From an uncultured Clostridium sp. (GTDB lineage: Bacteria > Bacillota > Clostridia > TANB77 > CAG-508), in the NCBI GenBank assembly GCA_948473335.1, contig CAOKXF010000009.1, forward strand, positions 1 to 64,000: a stretch of DNA of 64,000 bases. The letters run 5' to 3'. The notes under the pieces were generated by a model. That model saw nothing but the letters and a program-made list of their open reading frames with translations, was not told the origin of the DNA and searched no databases. The position numbers and the translations under genes were made by a program. Shown piece by piece: positions 41,291-50,596 of this stretch; positions within the stretch are counted from its first letter, which is position 1; every line of letters begins with the position of its first letter.

Positions 41291-44200
41291 ATGAAAAAAA
41301 TTTGTAGTATTTTAATTTTAATCGTATTATTGCTAAATAGTTCAGTAATGGTATTGATTAGTCAAGCTGTTGACGCAGTATCAGAGATAATCTCATCAGA
41401 AAAAGACGCAATACAAAGTATGCAAGAAGTAGCACTAGAAAAATATGTGAACTATGCAAACGAATTAGAAAGGGGTACAATTGTTCAACTCAAAGTAGGA
41501 GTTGGGCTTAAAAATGATACTAATAAAGAAGTATATGTAAAAGATAGAAAAGTATCAATAGAATGTCCAAGAATTTCTGAAAAAGTTCCAACAAGAGTTG
41601 AAGTAATTGGAAAAGAAGCAAAATATGACAATGGAACAATAACAGTACAAGAAACATATGAAAATAAATTAAAATATGAAGGAAGAGAAGAATATACTGT
41701 AATATTATTCTATGATGCAGATTGTTATACAGAAAATCAAGAAGAAAGAATGTTAAATGCAAAAGTATTAGTAGAACAAACAATAGAAACAGCAGAAGCA
41801 AAAGAAAGTGTAACAGTAAAAGGAGAAGCAACAGCACAAATAGCAGTAAGAGAAAATGTAGGAACAATAGTATCTGCAGAATATGAAACAGAAGATATAT
41901 ATAATGGATATATAAATTCAAATATAGAAAATGGAACAGCATATAATACAGAATATCAAGAAAAGAATAAGATTACAATAAGCAACAAGAATATAGCAGA
42001 GTCATTTATAGTAGAATCAAACGATGTATTAGGATTCCAAGGAGAAGAAATACAAGATAACAGAAATCTACTATACAAAGGTATAACATTAGAAAAAGCA
42101 AATATAAAAGATATTCTAGGAACAAATGGCGAAATAAGAATATTAAATGAAAAAGATGAAGTATTAGAAGTTATAACTAATAAGACAGAAGTAAAAGAAG
42201 ATGGAAAATACAAATATAACTACCAAGAACCAGTAGAAAAAATAAAACTACAAATAATTAACATAGAAAAAGAAGGAATAATAGAATTTAATACTACAAA
42301 AATAATAAAAGGAACACTTACACAAAATGTAGATTTAGTAAAAAATAGAATAAATGTAGTAGGAACAAAAACAACAGAAAAAACAATATTAGATGAAGAA
42401 AACAAAGAAGAAAAAGTCGATGAAATAACTACAGTATATGAAGAGAATAATTTAGAAACAGTAATAAATATACAAAATGCAACACAAAAAATAAGTATGG
42501 ATGTAAACAAAAAAGAATTAACAAATAACGTACAAAACAATATGACAATAACAGCAACATTAGAAAAGAACACAGCAGCAAATAGATTATTTGAAAATCC
42601 AACAGTAATAATAGAATTACCAGAAGAAGTAGAAAAAGTAATATTAAATGATGTACAAGTATTACATGACTTAGAATTAAGCAAACAAGAAGCAGTAGTA
42701 GAGACAAATGCAGAAGGCAAAAAAGTTATAAGAATAGCACTTTCAGGAAAACAAACACAATATACACAACAAGAAGATATAACAAAAGGAACAAATATAT
42801 TAATATCAGCAACAGTAATGCTAAAACAAAATATACAAACGAAGACATCATCAATAAAAATGATATGTAATGAAAATGTTTGTGAACAAGAAATAAAATT
42901 AATAGAGAAAAATCAAGTAGCTAAGAAAACTACATCAAAAACAGAAGCAGAAGGAACAGTAGTTAATCAAAATGGATTAAAAATAGCTACAAAAGTTGTA
43001 GCAGGAGACAAGATATTAGCAAATAATGAAACAATATATGAACAACAAATAATAAAATATGAAGTAAAAGTAACAAATACAACAGAAAACAACATAGAAA
43101 ACGTAAAAATAGTAGGAAAAGTACCAGAAGGAATGACATATGTAGATTTAGACATTGGTGGATTTTATGATGACTTTTATGATTTCATTCCAAATACAGA
43201 AATAAAGCAAAAAGAAATCGAAGTTGGAACTTTAAAAGCAGGACAAACAGAAACATATTACTATGAAGTTCAAGTAAACGATTTAGCAGAAACAGAGCAA
43301 GAAAAAACAATAACTTCAGAAGTAAAAGTATACATAGGAGAAAACGAAATTTCTACATATACATTAAAAAATGTTGCGAAACAAGCGAAGATAGCAGTTA
43401 AATTGGGAGGATATGCGAACAGAGAAAAAAGAAATCAATGGGCATATTTTATTAAAGTATCAAATTTAACTTCAAGTGAGCTACAAAATGTACAAATAAA
43501 TTTACCAATATCAAATAAATTACAAATACAAAGTGTAGAAGTGTGGGATGAAGAATCAAATTATGAAATAAAAAGAGAAAATAATAATATAAATGTTAAA
43601 CTTAACAAACTTCCAGCAAAAAATAATACATCAGAAGAAAAGCCAAAATATACAGATCAAAATGGCGAAGTTGGAAATATAGGTATTGAATTTGATAATA
43701 ACGAAGTAGTAATCTATATTATAGCTGATATGGTATCAATAGAAGAAAATACAGATTATACTTGGCAAGTAAACTCAGCAGCAACAGTAACATTGCCAAC
43801 AGGAGATATATACAAATCTAATGACAATATAGCATCAGGAAAAATAGAGGCAATAAAAATAGAACAATCTTCAGACAAATCAGGAGAAACATTATCAATA
43901 GGAGATGAAATTGTATATAAATTTGTTGTAAAAAATGTAGGAAAGACTATAGAAGAATGGGGAAAATATACAACAATTGATTTTAAAGACTTTATTCCAA
44001 ATGAATTAGAAATATTATCAGTAAATTATAACAATAATAAAGTTTCAATGGAAGTAGAAGAAGGAGAAAGAGTATATAAAGCAAATAAAGAAAATATTAC
44101 TTTAAGTGATTATGAAATACAACTAATAAACAAAAATGATAATACTGAAAAACCAAGAATTGAATTGAAATTAAATCTATTAGAGGATGAATCATTAGAA

Positions 44201-47200
44201 GTAACAATAAGAGCAAAAGTAAAAACAGTATATGCAGATGTGGATATAGAAAACTGTGCTATGGTAACAGGAGAATATATAAATACAAAACAATCAAACA
44301 TAATACAAAATTCAATTAAAGGATATAAAGCAGTAGTAGATTTAGAAGACCCAGATGATGAAGATAAACCAGTAGATCCAGACAATCCAAATCCACCAGT
44401 AGAACCAGACAAACCAGATGTTCCAACAGAAAAGAAATACACAATATCAGGAATTGCATGGATAGACGAAAATGAAAATGGACAAAGAGAAGAAACAGAA
44501 CAAAGATTATCAGGAGTAGAAGTATTATTATTAGATATAACAAATAATAAATACTTACAAGATGATAATGGAAAAGTAATAACAAAAACGACAAATAATA
44601 ATGGTCAATATTCATTTGAAAATGTTAAAGAAGGAAAATACTATGTAGTTTTCAAATATAATAATAATGATTATGAAGTAACAGCATATAAAAAACCAGG
44701 AATAGCTGCAACAGTAAATTCAGATGCAATGCAAAGAGAAACTACAGTAGATAATCAAAAAGTATATGTTGGAATAACAGATACAATTGATTTAACATCA
44801 AATAAAGAAAATATAGACATTGGATTAATAAAAAATAAAGTATTTGATTTAAAAGTAGATAATTATATACAAAAAATAACAGTACAAAATAGTAAAGGAA
44901 CAAAACAATATACATATAATAATGAAAAAATGGCTAAAGTGGAAATACCAGCAAAACAAATAGTAGGTTCAATACTTGTTGTAGAATATAAAATAGTTGT
45001 AACAAATGTTGGAGAATTAGCAGGAACAGTAAATGAATTAATAGACGAAATGCCAGCAGGTCTAGAATTTAAGTCAGAATTAAATGCTAATTGGTATAAG
45101 ACAATAGGAAACAGCATAAATAATACAAGTTTATCAACACAAGAAATAAAACCAGGAGAAAGTATAGAAACAAGCATAGTATTAACAAAAACATTAGATG
45201 ATACAATCCAAACATATACAAATATTGCAAAAATTGGTATAAGTGATAATATAAAACATATAGAAGATAAAAATAACGAAAATGATAGTGATAAAGTAGA
45301 TATAATAATTTCTATACAAACAGGAACAGTAATAAATTATATTGCAACAGTAATCGGATCAATTCTAGGACTAGCAGTATTATTAAGTATAGTTATTATA
45401 TTAATAAAGAAAAATAAAATAAAAGCATTAAAAGTATTCTGCTTCATTTTTGCAATATCTATAATAATACCAATAACTACAACAAATAAACATGTTGATG
45501 GAGAATATATAGGAGATGTAAATATTCACATAAATAGTTATTCAGACCATGATTATAGTATTACTTATAATGGAGAAGAAGTAAAATCAATATGTCAAAG
45601 TAGAGGAGCGCATTTGTGTCCACTATGTAATCACTCAATGGACTTAATTTCTATAGTTGTTCAAGGACCACATAACCACAGAATAGAAGGAGGAAATCCT
45701 GAATTAAAGAAGGAATCAACTGGAATAATTAATTACAAACAAGTAGATTATACAAGCAAAGATAATAATGGAAATGATATAACAGAAAGTAGAGATATCT
45801 ACGGACCATTTAGAGTAAGTTGGGTAAATGGTTCAATATCATCAGTAGAAGTAAAAGGAATTACAAATATAGAAACAGCAGAAATAGGAGCAGTAAACTA
45901 TAAAATTGTAGATGCAACAGGAAAAAATGAAATTAATATAACTTCAGGAAGCGATTTCTATATAAGTGTACCAACTAATGTAAAGGCATTAACAGAGGTA
46001 GCAGTAACAGCAAAAAGTACAGTAACAGTTTATTATACAGTAACAGTACATTATTACATACATCTTACACCAAATCCTTCACCAGAGCATTTAGCTGAAC
46101 TTAATGGTAGAACTATACAAGAGCATGAAGTAGATTTAGGAGAGAGAGACAGAGAAGAAACTGATCAAGGAGAAGCTAGCGAAAGAGTTAATTGGACAAC
46201 AGAATTACCAAAAACTATAAGAGTCATAAAAGTAGATTATGATAATAGAGAAAAAGTATTACCAGGTATTGTATTCTTAATAAAAAATGAATCATTAGGA
46301 AAATATGTAAAACAAAATTCAGCAGATTTATCAATATCATATGTAGATAATGAGGAAGATGCAACAAGATTTATAACAGATGCACAAGGTATTATAGAAG
46401 TAAAAGGATTAAGAGCAGGAGAATATACACTTATAGAAAAGGAAAATCCATACCATGGATATGACCATATAAAAAATGTAAATGCAGATAGAAAAATAAC
46501 AATAGCAGATACAAATTCATTAATAAAATATACAGCTAAAAACAAAGAAATGGTAGGAAATATAAATATTGAAAAGGTAAATAGCGAAAATTCAGCAATA
46601 AAATTAAATGATGTAGAATTTGCATTACTTGATTATACAGGAACAAAATATGTAAAAGTACAAATAGAAGGACAAGAAGGATTCCAAAAGAGAATAGTAG
46701 GAACATCAAAAGTAACAAAACAAGAATTTACAGATAATTTAGAAGAAGCTACAATATTTGTAACAGATAAAGACGGAAAAATAAATATAAAAAATATAGC
46801 ATTAGATCCATCAGATACTAATATAGATAATGACAACATAAATAAATATATATTAAGGGAATTAAAGAATCCACATTATGGATATGAAGTAGACCCAGAT
46901 TATATAACATGGAAGGTAGATGGAGTAGCTTCACAAATAAGAAATAGTCAATTAGAATTTAATATTGCTACAAGAGGTGGAAAAGTAGACATCATAGTAG
47001 CAAATGAACAAAAATATGTAAGAATATCAGGATATGTATATGAAGATGTACCAAATGGAAAAGAAAATGTAAGAAATGAACTATATGATACAGATGCGCA
47101 AAGCAAAGATAAATTAGTAGAAGGAATAAAAGTAGTATTAAATAATACAAAAACAAATGAGACATATGAAAATTGGACAGATAGCAAGGGAGCATACTTA

Positions 47201-50101
47201 TTTGGAAGTAAAAATCAAGATGGAACATATTCAGCAGATAATATTTTATTAAGAGATATAGATTCTTACTATGTAGAATTTATATACAATGGAATGAAAT
47301 ATAGTAATGTAATAGCAAATGCAGATAAAGAGAATGGTTCAAAAGCAATTGAAGGAACAAACAGAGCGCCATTTAATGATAAATATGCAACAATTACAGG
47401 AAATATAGCAAAGGGAAATACAGGAGAATCAACAGGAAATGCGTTAAATGCAAATGGAAATATAACATCAGACATAAAATATACACAACCAGAAGAACAT
47501 ACGTCACAAGTAACATATACAGAAGGACAAGAATATGCAAATAGAGATAAAGGAATAAAATTAAATGATTACTATGCATTAGACAAGTATCATATCAGTG
47601 CAACAACACAACAATTAGGATATGCTTTAAAAACGACATATGTTGCAGACAATGAAGAAATAAAAAATATAAATCTAGGTATATTCCAAAGAGAACAAGT
47701 AGATTTAGCAATATCAAGTGATATAGAAGAAGTTAATGTATCATTAAATGGATATACAAATACATATAACTATGCAACAAGAAATCAATATGTAAAAAAT
47801 AAAGGAGCATTTAGAACAGGAGTAAAATTTGGAGACAAATATTTAAATAGATACTCAAGAACAGTATATCAATCAGCTGTAACATATTTTGCAGAAGATA
47901 GAGATAATCATAAGTTAGAAGTAAATGTATTATACAAAGTTACATTATATAACAATTCACCATCTCTAGTAAGTATATTCAAACAAATAAATAACTATTA
48001 TGACAAAGAATATACTCCACAAGAAGTATACTATATGTCAAATGGAACAAGAACCCCAATAACAACATGGAGTATAGGAAATGAAACTTTTGTAAATGGA
48101 AGACTAAAAGTATTACAAGTAGAATTACCAGATACATATTTAGCATCAGGAGAAACAGCAGAAGTATATATAAGATATAAAGTAAGTGATGAAGCAGTAT
48201 TAGGATTAATGAACCAAGAAGCAACACTACAAAATATGACAGAAATAGATACATATTCAACATTTACAAAAATATCAGATACATCATATGCACATTATGC
48301 AAGTATAGATGAAAATTCAGCACCAGGAAATGTTGTACCAGAATTAGATGCAGATGACAGATTTGTAAAAACAACATTTGAAGATGACACAGATATGGCA
48401 CCATCATTAAAATTACAAGCAGATAAAAATAATATAATATCAGGAACAGTATTTGAAGATTCACAAACACAAGAAAGCAAGAATAAAAATGAAAGACTAG
48501 GAAATGGAATCTATGAACAAAATGAAAACGTAGTAGTAAATGCTAAGGTAGAATTATTAGAAGCATATGATAGTAATGATAATGTAGATGATAGTCAAAT
48601 AGGACAAATCAAATATGATAGTGATGGAAATCCAATAATTGCAAAACTATATCAATTCAGATTAAAAGAAGATGGAACAACAGAAGGAATATTAGTTGAT
48701 GCAGTAACATATACAGATGACAATGGAAACTATCAATTAATAGGATTAATCCCAGACGGATATGTAGTAAGATATACATATGGAGAAGGAACTAAGATTA
48801 AAGAAAATGGAACATATAAAGATATAGATGCAAGAGATTACAAATCAACAATAATAGCATCAGACGAAATAAGAAAAGCATTAAATATACAAGCTGATAG
48901 TGCGACAATAGAAGGAAGAGGAAATCTATATTGGAATACAATACAAGAAAAAGATGGAAATGGAAACATAATAAGATATTCAGATGCAGTAGACGAAATA
49001 TTAGAAAGAATAAAACAAGAACAAGAAGACGATGCAATAAATTATTCTACATTACAAACAAAACCAAAGGATATGAAAGCACGTACAGCAGCATTTATAG
49101 TAGGAGTAGAATTTGAAAATATTAATTCAGCATCAAACGTATACTTCAGGGATACGAACGGAGATATAGTAATAGATGAAGCAACAGGAGAACCAAAAGT
49201 AGACCCTAACTTCTATTCAGAAAATAAAAATATGGACTTTGGAATTATATATAGACCATTAGTAGATATAAAACTAGACAAAAACTTAACAAACATGTCA
49301 ATACAATTAGGAAATGGACAAATATTAGTAAATGGAAATCCATATGAACAAGACTTACCATATACAAGGGCAATAGGAGATAGTATATATGTAGATATGG
49401 ATGCAGATTTAATACAAGGTGCAGCACTAAAAATGGCATATGAATTAAAACTAATAAATGCTTCAGAAGTAGACTACAAATATACAACATTTGATGCAAA
49501 AGGAACAGCAGGAAGAAGATATTACTACTTTGGAGATAGTACAGGAGCAGAAAAAATAGATAAATATGTAAAACTTGTAGGAGATTATTTAGATGAAGAA
49601 TTAGTTTATGATATAAATGAAATGAATCAAGGATTATCAAAAGGATGGACTACAACAACAGCACAGAAATTATACGAAGAAGGTAGAATATCACAAGAGG
49701 TAAGAGATGCACTAATCTCTGGAAAAGAAAGCGTATTTACAACAGAAGAATTTAATGAAGGACTAGGAACAAGTAGTAATCCAAATATAGCAATAAGCAA
49801 AACAGTTAGATATCAAGTAAGTAAACTACTAGGAGCAAAAGACGAATTAGTATTTACAAATGATGCAGAAATATTAGAATTATATGCAGTGGCAAGAAGA
49901 TCAATTTTAGATACAACACCAGGAAACTTAATACCACAATATGCAAAAGAACAAGACGAAGATAGCGTAGTTCTAACAATTATGCCACCAACAGGAGGAA
50001 TAAACTATACACCATATATAATTACAGTAATATGTTCACTAACACTAGTTATAATAGGAGTAGTTTTAATAAGAAGAAAAATTCTAAGAACGAATAAATA
50101 G
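41291..50101 (+). CDS. Giant two-lobed surface protein 1 (SdrD B / SpaA-like modules)
   Basis: 2936 residues. Signal peptide at 1-25 (KKICSILILIVLLLNSS). Lobe 1 (about 30-1345) has DUF11-like modules (KYEVKVTNTTENNIENVKIV), a Pro/Asp-rich linker (about 1016-1047) and an SdrD B-like module (about 1048-1140, SGIAWIDENENGQREE). Two helices follow back to back (about 1348-1372 and 1380-1402) separated by KKNKIKALK. Lobe 2 starts with a Cys motif (CQSRGAHLCPLC) and has SpaA/Cna B-like modules (from about 1643), SdrD B-like modules (about 1908 and 2381) and IMPPTGG (about 2898), a helix and RRKILRTNK. It is likely a cell-surface adhesin or fibre. The start is ATG 41291 (nine bases after GAAAGGA); a TTG at 41273 overlaps the ribosome site. 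Its paralogue lies 0.5 kb downstream. Confidence 0.85.
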   Translation: MKKICSILILIVLLLNSSVMVLISQAVDAVSEIISSEKDAIQSMQEVALEKYVNYANELERGTIVQLKVGVGLKNDTNKEVYVKDRKVSIECPRISEKVPTRVEVIGKEAKYDNGTITVQETYENKLKYEGREEYTVILFYDADCYTENQEERMLNAKVLVEQTIETAEAKESVTVKGEATAQIAVRENVGTIVSAEYETEDIYNGYINSNIENGTAYNTEYQEKNKITISNKNIAESFIVESNDVLGFQGEEIQDNRNLLYKGITLEKANIKDILGTNGEIRILNEKDEVLEVITNKTEVKEDGKYKYNYQEPVEKIKLQIINIEKEGIIEFNTTKIIKGTLTQNVDLVKNRINVVGTKTTEKTILDEENKEEKVDEITTVYEENNLETVINIQNATQKISMDVNKKELTNNVQNNMTITATLEKNTAANRLFENPTVIIELPEEVEKVILNDVQVLHDLELSKQEAVVETNAEGKKVIRIALSGKQTQYTQQEDITKGTNILISATVMLKQNIQTKTSSIKMICNENVCEQEIKLIEKNQVAKKTTSKTEAEGTVVNQNGLKIATKVVAGDKILANNETIYEQQIIKYEVKVTNTTENNIENVKIVGKVPEGMTYVDLDIGGFYDDFYDFIPNTEIKQKEIEVGTLKAGQTETYYYEVQVNDLAETEQEKTITSEVKVYIGENEISTYTLKNVAKQAKIAVKLGGYANREKRNQWAYFIKVSNLTSSELQNVQINLPISNKLQIQSVEVWDEESNYEIKRENNNINVKLNKLPAKNNTSEEKPKYTDQNGEVGNIGIEFDNNEVVIYIIADMVSIEENTDYTWQVNSAATVTLPTGDIYKSNDNIASGKIEAIKIEQSSDKSGETLSIGDEIVYKFVVKNVGKTIEEWGKYTTIDFKDFIPNELEILSVNYNNNKVSMEVEEGERVYKANKENITLSDYEIQLINKNDNTEKPRIELKLNLLEDESLEVTIRAKVKTVYADVDIENCAMVTGEYINTKQSNIIQNSIKGYKAVVDLEDPDDEDKPVDPDNPNPPVEPDKPDVPTEKKYTISGIAWIDENENGQREETEQRLSGVEVLLLDITNNKYLQDDNGKVITKTTNNNGQYSFENVKEGKYYVVFKYNNNDYEVTAYKKPGIAATVNSDAMQRETTVDNQKVYVGITDTIDLTSNKENIDIGLIKNKVFDLKVDNYIQKITVQNSKGTKQYTYNNEKMAKVEIPAKQIVGSILVVEYKIVVTNVGELAGTVNELIDEMPAGLEFKSELNANWYKTIGNSINNTSLSTQEIKPGESIETSIVLTKTLDDTIQTYTNIAKIGISDNIKHIEDKNNENDSDKVDIIISIQTGTVINYIATVIGSILGLAVLLSIVIILIKKNKIKALKVFCFIFAISIIIPITTTNKHVDGEYIGDVNIHINSYSDHDYSITYNGEEVKSICQSRGAHLCPLCNHSMDLISIVVQGPHNHRIEGGNPELKKESTGIINYKQVDYTSKDNNGNDITESRDIYGPFRVSWVNGSISSVEVKGITNIETAEIGAVNYKIVDATGKNEINITSGSDFYISVPTNVKALTEVAVTAKSTVTVYYTVTVHYYIHLTPNPSPEHLAELNGRTIQEHEVDLGERDREETDQGEASERVNWTTELPKTIRVIKVDYDNREKVLPGIVFLIKNESLGKYVKQNSADLSISYVDNEEDATRFITDAQGIIEVKGLRAGEYTLIEKENPYHGYDHIKNVNADRKITIADTNSLIKYTAKNKEMVGNINIEKVNSENSAIKLNDVEFALLDYTGTKYVKVQIEGQEGFQKRIVGTSKVTKQEFTDNLEEATIFVTDKDGKINIKNIALDPSDTNIDNDNINKYILRELKNPHYGYEVDPDYITWKVDGVASQIRNSQLEFNIATRGGKVDIIVANEQKYVRISGYVYEDVPNGKENVRNELYDTDAQSKDKLVEGIKVVLNNTKTNETYENWTDSKGAYLFGSKNQDGTYSADNILLRDIDSYYVEFIYNGMKYSNVIANADKENGSKAIEGTNRAPFNDKYATITGNIAKGNTGESTGNALNANGNITSDIKYTQPEEHTSQVTYTEGQEYANRDKGIKLNDYYALDKYHISATTQQLGYALKTTYVADNEEIKNINLGIFQREQVDLAISSDIEEVNVSLNGYTNTYNYATRNQYVKNKGAFRTGVKFGDKYLNRYSRTVYQSAVTYFAEDRDNHKLEVNVLYKVTLYNNSPSLVSIFKQINNYYDKEYTPQEVYYMSNGTRTPITTWSIGNETFVNGRLKVLQVELPDTYLASGETAEVYIRYKVSDEAVLGLMNQEATLQNMTEIDTYSTFTKISDTSYAHYASIDENSAPGNVVPELDADDRFVKTTFEDDTDMAPSLKLQADKNNIISGTVFEDSQTQESKNKNERLGNGIYEQNENVVVNAKVELLEAYDSNDNVDDSQIGQIKYDSDGNPIIAKLYQFRLKEDGTTEGILVDAVTYTDDNGNYQLIGLIPDGYVVRYTYGEGTKIKENGTYKDIDARDYKSTIIASDEIRKALNIQADSATIEGRGNLYWNTIQEKDGNGNIIRYSDAVDEILERIKQEQEDDAINYSTLQTKPKDMKARTAAFIVGVEFENINSASNVYFRDTNGDIVIDEATGEPKVDPNFYSENKNMDFGIIYRPLVDIKLDKNLTNMSIQLGNGQILVNGNPYEQDLPYTRAIGDSIYVDMDADLIQGAALKMAYELKLINASEVDYKYTTFDAKGTAGRRYYYFGDSTGAEKIDKYVKLVGDYLDEELVYDINEMNQGLSKGWTTTTAQKLYEEGRISQEVRDALISGKESVFTTEEFNEGLGTSSNPNIAISKTVRYQVSKLLGAKDELVFTNDAEILELYAVARRSILDTTPGNLIPQYAKEQDEDSVVLTIMPPTGGINYTPYIITVICSLTLVIIGVVLIRRKILRTNK

Positions 50102-50121
50102 ACATAAGTATTTTAATAAAA

Positions 50122-50160
50122 ACATCTATGTTAGAGAAATCTAATATAGGTGTTTTTTTT
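50122..50160 (+). terminator. Terminator of giant gene 1
   Basis: A 14-bp stem (50122-50135 with 50140-50153, two G-U pairs) with GAAA loop and eight T residues. The equivalent terminator after giant gene 2 has the same loop, showing that the 3' end was duplicated too. Confidence 0.85.
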
Positions 50161-50170
50161 AATTGTAAGC

Positions 50171-50212
50171 TTATTAACTAATAGGCGCATTTCTGCGCCT
50201 ATTAGTTAATAA
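50171..50212. repeat. Palindromic repeat family 2, copy C
   Basis: A perfect 19-bp stem (50171-50189 with 50194-50212) with TTTC loop and TGCGCC core, flanked by AAGC/GCTT and a T-rich run. It shares the core ACTAATAGGCGCA...TGCGCC with copies A and B, but the outer arms differ (TTATTA instead of CTTGTTT). Confidence 0.8.
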
Positions 50213-50596
50213 GGTGCTTTTATTTTTTTTTATGTAATAAGTTCTCTTTTTAGATTTTTTTGAAAAACTTTATATAGCAAACAAGATGTTTTTTTATTTT
50301 TAACCTTAAAATTATATAAAGAATGTATATCCGTAAGGAAAGAAAAAATAATAACACAAAAATATTGAAGAATTTTGTCATTAATGTAACAATAAAATAA
50401 TAAAAATGTAATAATTTTTGTAAATAGAGCATCCTTAGCAAGGTATAGAAGTGGGATAATCTGATGAAAATAAAAGATATTGATTTTTGATTAAGATGGA
50501 GCGATAATAAAATTAAGTATATATAAAAAAGACACATAAAATATTTTAATTTAATTTATTTTATGCAATCTTATGCAATTGAAAGGAATGAAAAAC
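50213..50596 (+). other. Intergenic and leader region of giant gene 2
   Basis: This region between the giant genes holds no credible gene. It has TATCCGTAAG at 50328-50337, leader elements similar to those of giant gene 1 from about 50393, and the ribosome site GAAAGGAATG. No confident -35/-10 pair was found. Confidence 0.4.

Noticed and set aside
41520..41942. Long antisense Leu/Ile/Phe-rich ORF opposite giant gene 1 (and its copy opposite gene 2)
   Set aside because: Antisense of ATA/GAA/AAA/ACA-rich codons reads as Leu/Phe/Ile-rich sequence with few stops; no ribosome site or coding signal. The identity of both copies only reflects the identical sense tracts.
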